NCBI RefSeq assembly: GCF_026914265.1
Contig: NC_069125.1
Span: 71,316,046-71,380,045, forward strand
Length of the DNA: 64,000 nt
Direction: 5' to 3'
Origin: Mya arenaria
Lineage: Eukaryota; Mollusca; Bivalvia; Myida; Myidae
The position numbers and the translations under genes are program-made. The notes below the pieces were generated by a model. That model did no database searches and had not been told where the DNA came from. It was given only the letters and a program-made list of their open reading frames with translations. Below, one piece after another: positions 23,401 to 34,500 of the stretch (its first letter is position 1; each line of letters starts with the position of its first letter).

Positions 23401-25645
23401 ACAACGTTAACATTTGGCTGACCTGGGTCATAGATCGTAGCTCGACCAAATAAAACAGCATGAACATTTGGCTGACCTGAGTCATAGATCGTAGCTTGAC
23501 CAAATAAAACAACATGAACATTTGGCTGATCTGGGTCATAGATCGTAGCTCGACCAAATAAAACAGCGTTACCATTTGGCTGACCTTGGTCATAGATAGT
23601 TGCTTGACCAAATAAAACAGCATGAACAATTTGCTGATCTGGGTCATAGATCTTAGCTCGACCAAATAAAACAGCATGAACAATTGGCTGACCTGGGTCA
23701 TAGATCGTAGCTCGACCAAATAAAACAGCGTTAACATTTTTCTGACCTGGGTCATAGATCGTAGCTCGACCAAATAAAACAACATGAACAATTGGCTTAC
23801 CTGGGTCATAGATCGTAGCTTGACCCAATTAAAAAAAACATGAACATTTGGTTAACCTTGGTCATAGATCGTAGCTCGACCAAATAAAACAGCATGAACA
23901 ATTGGCTTACCTGGGTCATAAATCGTAACTATACCCAATTAGAAAACATGAACAATTGGCTTACCTGGGTCATTGATCGTAGCTTGACCCAATTAAAAAC
24001 ATGAACATTTGGCTGACCTGGGTCATAGATCGTAGCCTAACCAAATAAAACAGCATGAACAATTGGCTGACCTGGGTCATAGATCGTAGCTCGACCAAAT
24101 AAAACAGCGTTAATATTTGGCTGACCTGGGTCATAGATCGTAGCTTGACCAAATAAAGCAGCATGAACATTTGGCTGACCTGGGTCATAGATCGTAGCTC
24201 GACCAAATAAAACAGCGTTAATATTTGGCTGACCTGGGTCATAGATCGTAGCTTGACCAAATAAAACAGCATGAACAATTGGCTGACATGGGCCATAGAT
24301 CGTAGCTCGACCAAATAAAACAGCATGAACAATTGGCTGATCTGGGTCATTGATCGTAGCTCAACCAAATAAAACAACATGAACATTTGGCTGATCTGGG
24401 TCATAGATCGTAGCTCGACCAAATAAAACAGCGTTAACATTTGGCTGACCTGGGTCATAGATCGTAGCCCGACCAAATAAAACAGCATGAACAATTGGCT
24501 GATCTGGGTCATAGATCGTAGCTCGACCAAATAAAACAGCGTTAACATTTGGCTGACCTGGGTCATAGATCGTAGCTCGACCAATTAAAACAAAGTTAAC
24601 ATTTGGCTGACCTGGGTCATAGATCGTAGCTTGACCAAATAAAGCAGCATGAACATTTGGCTGACCTGGGTCATAGATCGTAGCTCGACCAAATAAAACA
24701 GCGTTAATATTTGGCTGACCTGGGTCATAGATCGTAGTTTGACCAAATAAAACAGCATGAACAATTGGCTGACATGGGCCATAGATCGTAGCTCGACCAA
24801 ATAAAACAGCATGAACAATTGGCTGACCTGGGTCATAGATCGTAGCTCGACCAAAAAAAACAGCGTTAATATTTTTCAGACCTGGGTCATAGATCGTAGC
24901 TCGACCAAATAAAACAACATGAACAATTGGCTTACCTGGGTCATAGATCGTAGCTTGACCCAATTAAAAAAAAACATGAACATTTGGTTAACCTTGGTCA
25001 TAGATCGTAGCTCGACCAAATAAAACAGCATGAACAATTGGCTTACCTGGGTCATAGATCGTAACTATACCCAATTAAAAAACATGAACAATTGGCTTAC
25101 CTGGGTCATTGATCGTAGCTTGACCCAATTAAAAACATGAAAATTTGGCTGACCTGGGTCATAGATCGTAGCTTGACCAAATAAAACAGCATGAACAATT
25201 GGCTGACCTGGGTCATAGATGGTAGCTTGACCAAATAAAACAACCTGGGTCATAGATCGTAGCTTGACCAAATTAAACAGCATGAACAATCGCTTACTTG
25301 GGTTATAGATCGTAGCTTGACCCAATTAAAGAAAAACATGAACATTTGGCTGACATGGGTCATAGATCGCAGCTTGAACAAATAAAACAACATGAACATT
25401 TGGCTGACCTAGGTCATAGATCGTAGATTGCCCAATTTGAACAACATTAGTCTTTGGTTGACCTTGATCGTAGGTCAAAGATCGACTTTCTGAAAAACAT
25501 AAAATTGATTGATCTGGGTCATAGATCGTAGCTCGACTAATTGAAACAACATGAGCATTTGGTTGACCTTGATCGTAGATCGTAGATTAACTATCAGACA
25601 AACATAAAATTTGGTTGATCTGGGTCATAGATCGACCAATTTAAA
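14409..25645. repeat. 11.2 kb satellite of 54-bp monomers with higher-order repeats
   Basis: About 208 head-to-tail monomers of 54 bp. Each has a near-palindrome TGACCTGGGTCA followed by TAGATCGTAGCT and CGACCAAATAAAACA. Two main sub-types differ after that point (GCGTTAACATTTGG and ACATGAACATTTGG) and often alternate. Nested longer periods are visible: 972 bp (18 monomers), 486 bp (9 monomers) and about 1135 bp (21 monomers). Truncated monomers occur near 21415 and 25240. The outermost monomers at both ends are the most diverged. Minus-strand frames stay open for hundreds of codons because 54 is 3n; I find no start, domain or splice signals to support a protein. Confidence 0.97.
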
Positions 25646-28448
25646 TCAAAGCACTGAAAGTGCTGCGAAACATGGGGAATGGTATAATAGATGACGACTT
25701 CAGTGTTAGAACTTGGAACTGTTGATGTTTGTTATGTGCAAGAAATCCTGTTTTAATGGTAACATGTGTAGTAGTACAAAATATATTGTCTGCAAACAAT
25801 AATTGATATTCACTAACAATCTGTCAATTGATATTTCAAGTAGTAAGCTGTGAACGTTGAAAAACATTTAAGCCATAAAACAGTATGGAAGAAGTTGCAA
25901 CATGTATTGACTTACAAATGATTGTAAGTGAACCCACACACAACTCGCGATCACCTCTTTAATGTTTTATGTCATTAAGATAAGTTTCGACAACCCCTAT
26001 ACCATTCCCACATACTCAAAGTGATTCAGTGATTTGATTTCTTGATAACAGTCGCGAGTATTTAGTAAACAAGCAGGCATCGATTACAAAACATGTCAAT
26101 AACAACAAGAATTACAAGCGATTTATCGCCTATTTACACCTTAATGCACAATAAGTTTGCTTTTAAAGTGCCTTTCTTCTTAATTTAAGATTACAAAAAG
26201 TGCATCTGTGCACCTTCCTTCGCCACACTTCCAAAGTGTGACAGTTTTTATTGCAAAATTCTACTGCAAATGTTAACCCCATTAAATGGGATTATATAAA
26301 GACCAAAATTCATTTAATGACTCTCTTCATTACCTTCGACACCCACTATACCACTTCCCCAGTCCAACAGCACCATTTTAGGACAACAGTCAAGTTAACC
26401 CGTTGCTTCTAATTTTGGGAGAAAATCTTTCGATTAGCCTTCTATAATTCTTTTATACATACATCACCCAAACCTAGCTCAGTCTGATAGTCTTGTCAGG
26501 TTTACTAGATTAACTGTCTTCCATCCAAGCACCATTTTAAGGCGTTTTGGCCCAACATGCCATTCTTCCAGGTTTTCAATTAAGCCTAGACTGAAATAGC
26601 ATTTTAAGTACTTCAAGCTGAAATCTGGATTAGATAGCGAGTATTGACGTAGATATTTGTGTGTAGCCCATGCCCAACTCGGAAAGCGGTTCTCATTGGA
26701 TGGTCTTATATCGGCGAAACGTCTAGAACCTGAAATAATAAATTGAAGTAGGATTTTACATGTTTTGCATTCACACCTGACTGGGACGAGTATAGCGGTT
26801 GACAGTCTGTATGGTCTTTTTTGATAATAAAGATTTTTTTTCATAAAAAAACCCTACTGTACAATAAAAACACAAATCAAAGAGATGGAATTCCTATCCG
26901 AATTACAGCAGGTCCGAATTAGTGTTTCTGTTATGTAGTCATTCGTTTGTTTATGCTTTCTGGTACAAACTATAATAAAACTATGGTCATATGGACTATA
27001 ATATCTCCCATGTATCACTCTCAACCACTCACATTTGCTTTCGACGTCACCATCTGTAAACAATGGATTTTAAAAATGGCAATATATGTAAGTTTTACAA
27101 ATTTTACAGACTTTTTCGATCTGTAAACATCTCGCTGATGTAATAGTCCGTTGTTTCGCTTGCTATTTTTGGTATACTTAATGGATGTCCTGGGTGGTTT
27201 GGGCGACTAAATCAGATTTCAAGGGAGCACATCCGTAACTGACAGCAATTTTGCAAACAGCAGCCAATAAGTACAACCAATAAGGAACGTACCGGTCATA
27301 TATTCCGTTATCACGAAACTAGAAATGCATAATGACCATACGATTTCGACTTTAGACGCCACACACTCGCTTTGGACATTTGTGGTCATCCCTCAGGACT
27401 GGGCATTCGCCAGTACAACATCATAAATATATCACTTCTAGGGGTTCCATCTTGGTGCCTTAGCAGGGCGGTTACTGATTTTCATATAGAGGGCGGAGCT
27501 TCTATGGTCACAACATAACAAGTGCTGATGTCGGAAGTCGTAGGACCTAAACAACATTTAAGTTCAGTTAAGGAAGCCATTTGACCCCTTAGCTTCTCGA
27601 CTTTTTTGCCAGACACTAGGGCCCTATCCTCTTCGGTTTCGAAGATTTTCCTTTTTTGAGCACGCTTTACAAATGCATTTAAAAAATGGAACTGTATTAG
27701 CGCATTAAACAAATTATAGTATTTTTTATGTATAACAGTTATCCTCAAAGTATATGGAGATATTTCTCATATTTGAGGTTATTTAGCATATACTATGTTA
27801 ATTATAGCATTTACAAACGACTTAAATAAACGAAAAATAAGTTCAAAGATAATTTGTAAATTGAGACGAACCATGAAACAAACTTTAGAAACTTAAGAAA
27901 ATTATATTATAATGTACATATAACTCCCCCGAGTCATTTCATTCAAATCCGAAGCTGAATATTCGTCTTTAAATGTTTACTACGGGCAAATGTGCCCTGT
28001 ACTCAGTAACAGAAATTGCATAGCCAGTGCATGTACATGTTCCACTTTATTTCTCTCAAATTTTGAGCGGTTCCTAACCCGTGCTTGAACATGTTGCGAA
28101 CAAAAATATATGAAGAAAACCTCCGCATTCGTTCCTCCTAAACCCTTCAATTAACACACACACACACGCACACACGTATCAACATCGCAATCGTTAACAC
28201 TTTGTGTCAGCGTCCTGCTCTGCCATTTAACTTAAAATTATTAAAATTCAATACTTCATTATCTTACACATACATAATTATGACCCACATGACCCACGAT
28301 AGGTTTAATATTGTTATCGTTAATCAGTGTTTGTTTGAAACAGATACCGACTGTATCACACTAAACGTGACATATGGAAGTTGGTGGTTATACATAGATA
28401 AACATAGATATATACATTTGAATTATTGCAAAAACTGTTACCTATCGA
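25646..28448. other. Intergenic DNA upstream of the ependymin-like gene
   Basis: Apart from one possible exon at 26479-26729, nothing is supported. Minus-strand 27482-27660 also reads fairly protein-like (KRKIFETEEDRALVSGKKVE) but has no recognisable domain or firm splice sites. A CA-rich tract lies near 28157-28178. Confidence 0.4.
26479..26729 (-). CDS. Possible terminal exon, unknown protein
   Basis: On the minus strand a good acceptor (TTTATTATTTCAG) is followed by an open frame of 82 codons to TGA. Its composition looks protein-like, e.g. NRFPSWAWATHKYLRQYSL and HVGPKRLKMVLGW. I recognise no family, no upstream exon was confirmed, and no polyadenylation signal follows closely. It may be a host exon or a fragment of an unrecognised mobile element. 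Confidence 0.3.
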
Positions 28449-28451
28449 ATG

Positions 28452-28554
28452 ATGAAAATACTTCTACTTGTGGGTGTGGTTCTCCTTGAGGGAAGTTTTG
28501 CCAAACCGTGCTGCATGCCGGACCAGTGGAGCGCCGTCACTGTCGACACAGTTG
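28452..28554 (+). CDS. Ependymin-like exon 1
   Basis: Signal peptide and mature N-terminus, 34 codons plus G, ending at the GTGAGT donor (phase 1). Confidence 0.92.
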
Positions 28555-31500
28555 GTGAGTATGTGTTGAAATAGTTTTACGTCATGCATTGTCTGCATTC
28601 CGAATGCAGAAACATAATTGTCATATTTTGTATTGTCAATTATAACATCTATAGTACCAGTAAGGAACCAGGGTACACCAGATATGTTGTTTTAAGCATA
28701 AAATGGTGGTTGACAATAACAAAACATGATTCCCTAATGTTAGAGGGACATTCTCGGCTCTGGTCAGCTTATTTGGCTATATTTACGAATGGGGAAATAT
28801 ATACAAATGTTTGCAAATAAACTCATCGAAACACGCACATTTCGTTTGCCATCGCGCCCTCGTGGGTTTTTAATTGAACTAAAATTATAAGATGCTATGT
28901 GGAGGTATAATTCCGCCTCTTTCCACGTGATAAATTATATATGACTTCAATTTTACAGCGGTCTAGACAGTGATAGAGACTAATTTATGATTACGCGGTG
29001 AAAGATCACGGTTTCTTTGGATTAACCTATGCACTTGGATGCATATGGGAATAATAAACCATGAATATATCGAGTGCGAGATATTTTAATTACCCATCAC
29101 AGACGAATATTTATCAGGTGGATTTTATCAGAGCACTGTTTTTTTTATAGTTTCTTATATTTCCTTAACAGCAGCAACGGTAATAACATCAGACACGCAT
29201 TGCAAGTTTTGGTGGAAAAATAATTCGCCTTTACAAAATAAAAGGCTGTCATAAAAGTCATGTTTAAATCAAATGTACTCTCGTATAGATTTCAAGATTA
29301 TTTGCTTAATAAAATTCGCCCCATTTTCAATAAATATACAACACTTAGTATCATCGAATCGCAAATGAGCTGCGCATTTTACGGTTTTAAAACATTGAAT
29401 GAACGTGGCTTTTACTCCGCTCAAAACCACCAAATTCGTATTAAATGCGACAAATATGGCCTGTCAATCGACTTCACACATCAGAGACACACCGACTGCC
29501 TCTTTACGTTATTTAGTATATTCTTTAACGTATCACATTGAACTTACTACTGAACAGGTGTGCCTATTACCTCACAAACCATCCATGCATGTGCATGTTA
29601 TATTGAACTCATTTTTCTGCCAATTAACGCGTGGCTTTTAATTACGCCTGAAATATACGCGCGGCAATAACGAAACACTTAAAAAGTTGAAACAGACTTC
29701 GCCGCGAGGGACCGTGTCGGCGTTACAAAATGACCATCTCTTCGGTACAAAATGGTATTGCGAGTTACTCATTAACGAGCACGTTTTTGCTCCGTTTATT
29801 TGAAAACAATAGTGTTTGGTGAGTTTAATGCAGTTTTTTTTACACAAACGTGCCTTTTAATAGTACTCGTGAACTAGTTATTGATCATTATTTTTTTTAA
29901 CCTTTTTCTGAATTTTATTCCAATATTATGATCACTAAATGCAATTTGCAAAGAACACTTGAACTCTCGACATTTGAATTTAAATAATCGGCACGTAGTG
30001 AAGAATGCATAGCAATGTGTTAATGGTCGATACACTGAAAACAGTGACGTTTTAAGACTGGGTTTGGAAGTTGAATTTATTAAACGGAGGATATCGATAA
30101 CCTGTACATAGGTATACGACTATCATAATTCTCGTCACGGACCTTAATATACCATCACTACATTTTAAACAATATTGGAGCGAACTGAAAAGCAATCGAA
30201 GCATAGTGAAACGAAACGAAACTATCTTTTCTCATAAACATATATTATTTAAACTGGGAAACCATTGTGTGCTTTTTTTTAAATGGGAAAATGTAGATGA
30301 GACAGCAACATGATTGTTGCGTTCATTATTTTAACCATGTAAAATGATGGTATTATCAGCCTCCTACTAGCTGGCGTGGACAATTCTAGGCTTGTATTGA
30401 GGAAATACTGTATTTTCTGATTTTTGACTATCTGGTGTCTAGTCCCTTTAATTTTATTTATTAAACTATTGACAGTCTAAATAGAATCTCGCCGCACCCA
30501 TCTCGTTTTTCTTAAGATTGCCAAAATTGAACAGGTACTTGAAATGTAACCAATGACCAACCTACCTGATACCCGGTAACTAACGTTAATAAAACAGATT
30601 GTTCGTGTATTAAAACCACATCTAGTCCAAATATCGTTTCCCGATGTTATAGATATATTTGGAAAATACGATTTAAACTACTATCTAAAAACATTTAAGC
30701 AGAACTGGAATATTCCATTAAAAAAAATAAGAAAATCGTGAAAGATTATCTCCAAAATTATATTAAAGATAATTGGTAAAGTCAAATTGATACTGACAGC
30801 GAAGCACGTTTGAATAAGAAAAACAACAACAAAGTATGAACCATGAAATAATGGTACTTGAAAAAATGTTCTTAATTGAAGTATCAGTTTTTCTATCAGT
30901 TAATTATATGTAAAAAAGTTGCTTCGTAATACACGAGTATGCTTCACTTCAGGGTTTTCTTTTCCCTGCCCACTAAAATGAACGATTTAGAAATGTTTGT
31001 GGTAAAACATGTTCGACAGTTTTCAGCATTGTTTAATTATTTTTTTTAAGTCAATTAATAGTGTGTATAGGTAATTGGCCACATTTGCAATGACTGATGA
31101 TGTTCGGCTTTCATGTTGTTTTAAAAATTATATACACAATAGTCAATCCAATATTGAAACCACATAAAAGCACATGCACGTGCAATTTTACAGATTGAAA
31201 TGTATGGAAAGGCGTTTTCTTTTTTGTTCCGACCATGTACGTTATTTAGGCGTTTTATTTTCTGAAATATATCGATAAATTATAATCAATGTCACCCTTT
31301 TCCTTTTAACGCTTCAGCAAATTATTTAGTGTTTATTCAGTTTTCCCTGTTTCCTCATTTATTATTTCGAAATAAAACAGAACGCCTATAATTAATCAAG
31401 CCACACCTTTTTATCATCATCGAGAGTATGTTGTTTGTTAAGATAGACGTGGTGAACCCGGATTCGGATTTGGATTTATGGTATATACCTTTTCCTCGGC

Positions 31501-34500
31501 TGATTATGATTTAAGACATGTTTCAAGTATAAAATCAACCGAGAGCATCTATATTACCATTGAGCAATGTTTTATCACCATTTTTTTCATTTTGAGGTCA
31601 CGTAGCTTACTTTTCATATATGATTTTACTATTTAAGTATTATATTGCTCAATTTCTTGTCTATCTTAAGGTGGTTTCAGGTCTAAAACCTTTACAGGAT
31701 TATAAATGATTGCATTTAGTAGTGCTTTATTGACATACATAGTGCATGTCCTGTAAACTACATTACCACAGACGTCCTGTAAACTACATTTCCACAGACG
31801 TCCTGTAAACAACATTACCACAGACGTATTACTATGGTTAAGTAACATCATCACATGAACACTTACATGGTAGAATTTTTAGTAAGAATGTGTTATAGTG
31901 ATTTATTTATTATTGTATTTATGTTTTATGTCGTTGTAAAAACTATTTTATCTTGCGGAAAAACCTACGTTACCTTAATTTTATAACGTCTTTTGTAAAA
32001 TTCATACCCTCGAGTGGAATATAACATAATATACGTATGTTAACTTTTTACTGCAAAGATTTTGTCTCAGCAACATTTTAATAGGTGTAAATAATAACAT
32101 ACAAGGTGAGCCGACATTTTGATTTTAGTCTTATTTTGTTTGTCTTCGATGATCACTTAATTAAGGTAGCCCCGATGGTCTTTTGGTCAATATTGTTCGA
32201 TACTGAAATGAAGTACTTTACGTTCTTGGTAATAAAACATGTTTCGAAGAATTCTTTAATTATTCTTTTAATGATTATAGAAGAAATAATCAATCGAAAG
32301 CCGATACCCTACGCTACCTGAGAATGTGTAGCTGTACTGCAAGCGAAAAAGTTAAGTTACCCCAATATTTATAGCAGATCGGCAGATAGATTAAACTCCA
32401 GTCACACTAAGGTCGCGTTCCCACGGCGTTCAAGAAAAATCAAGAACGCCGATCTGCGTGTAGTGGAATCACAAGCATCGCCGTGGTAACGCAGTGGCAT
32501 CGGTTAACGCAGAGGGATCACATAGAACGCCGAGCGACGGCGCGCACTTTGAGCATGCCCAAAACAAACGCCGTCGCTCGGCGTTCTGATAAGAGCGCAG
32601 TGGGATCGCCGTAGCAGCGCAGTAAGGTCTCCTACAACGCACACAGAGATTGTAGTGCGAACGTATTTGTTATCGATAGCGCTTTCCCGACGATCGTTCG
32701 GCGTTGTCTGAGATGGCACTGCGTCCCTATAGCGCTAGCGCGGATACGGCGGATCTACGGCGCTTACACTTTGTATTTTATTTTTCTTACTGCGCTCTTA
32801 CAACGATTGTACGGAGCCGCTACTCGATATTTGCGCTCCCAATGCACTTCTACTGCGTCAATCGGCGTTTGCATGACAATGAACCGAGTATATATATATG
32901 CAAATAAAAATTCGTTTCATCATGACTGATGTGCGAGCAGGGCTACTGCTTGCCTAAATGCAGGTTCAGCAGATTCAGGATGATGCAGACGCTTTAGATC
33001 TCATTCTGAGACAACGACGGAGGAGGGCCCAAAGGCGTAGGAGGCTTTGTGTCTACCATGGCTGGACGAAGGCAGACGTTTTCGTTATCGTGTCAAATTG
33101 TTCGAGAGTTAATGGAAGAATGGAGAACTGATGGAGATATTGTTTTGTAGGCAATGCAAAATAACACGCCGAAAGTGCAGTTTGAGCGCCGTGAAAGTGC
33201 AGTGCACATCGAGAGGTGAATGCGAAAAGGTTCTAAGTGACATTAAATCAAGAAGCAGATAGAACCTTTTCGCTTTCACCCCTCAACATGCAGTGCGCTT
33301 TCCCTGACAACTCGATGTAAGCAAGTGGAAGCGCGATAAGAGCGTTATGAGAGCGCAGACACTCGCCAACTAGAACTCCGCGGGAACGCAGAACGCCGTG
33401 ACATCGCCATCTTCATGAGAATATCGTTTTTTTCAAGCGATCTCACGGCGCTCTGGAAAATTAAACAACGCCGTGCAATCGCAGTGGCAACGCGGCTAGG
33501 TGTGACAGGGGCTTTACCTGCATTACATTAGAATGCGAATCATGCTGCTAGCAGAAAATGTTTAGCAGCGGTGCAGACAGAAAATCTCAGTACGTATAAC
33601 AATGCTACACTAAGATAAACCTACGTTACCACGGAACGTGTAGCAATGCTGCACGCAGATAAACAAACGTTACCTCGGAACGTGTAGCAGTGCTATATTC
33701 GGATAAACCCTAGTTACCTCGGAACGTGTAGCAATACTACACTCAGATAAACCTACGTTACATCAGAACGTGTATCAGTGCTACAGGCAGAACAACTATG
33801 TCATTAAGCATGTCTATCAGTGCTACACTCAGAACAACTTTGCAACTAAGGATGTCAAGCAGTGCTACAGGCAGAACAACTTGGTAACTAAGGATGTCAA
33901 GCAGTGCTACAGGCAGAACAACTTGGTTACTAAGGATGTCAAGCAGTGCTACAGGCAGAACAACTTGGTAACTAAGGATGTCAAGCAGTGCTACAGGCAG
34001 AACAACGATGTAACTAAGGATGTCAAGCAGTGCTACATGCAGAACAACTATGTAACTAAGGATGTCAAGCAGTGCTACACGCATAACAACTATGTAACTA
34101 AAGATGTCACGCAGTGCTACACGCAGAACAACTATGTAACTAAGGATGTCAAGCAGTGCTACACTCATAACAACTTTGTAACTAAGTATGTCAAGCAGTG
34201 CTACACTCAGAACTACTTTGTAACTAAGGATGTCTAGCAGTGCTACATGCAGAACAACTTTGTAACTAAGGATGTCAACCAGTGCTGCACGCAGACCAAC
34301 TTTGTAACTAAAGATGTCGAGCAGTGCTACAGGCAGAACAACTATGTAACTAGGAGTGTCAAGCAGTGCTACACTCAGAATATCTTTGAAACTAAGGATG
34401 TCAAGCAGTGCTACACTCAGAACATCTTTGTAACTAAGGATGTCAAGCAGTGCTACAATCAGAACAACATTGTAACTAAGGATGTCAAGCAGTGCTAAAA

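Larger units (their letters stand above)
32394..33513 (+). mobile_element. PIF/Harbinger-like DNA transposon, non-autonomous and decayed
   Basis: A 1120-bp GC-rich island in AT-rich intron. Imperfect terminal inverted repeats pair the left end (AACTCCAGTCACAC, continuing CTAAGGTCGCGTTCCCAC) with the right end (reverse complement AGCCCCTGTCACAC, continuing CTAGCCGCGTTGCCAC). It is flanked by TTA at 32391-32393 and 33514-33516, matching the TWA target duplication known for PIF/Harbinger. Inside, 32965-33155 keeps broken transposase N-terminus-like coding, such as RRRRAQRRRRLCV followed in shifted frames by PWLDEGRRFRY and ELMEEWRTD. No DDE domain remains. Two strong internal inverted repeats lie at 32524-32587 and 33215-33280. 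Confidence 0.75.

Noticed and set aside
14451..25325. Dozens of long minus-strand ORFs (up to 514 codons) in the 54-bp satellite
   Set aside because: All are reading-frame consequences of a 54-bp period. They start at arbitrary internal Met codons, swap frame at indels and show no domain.
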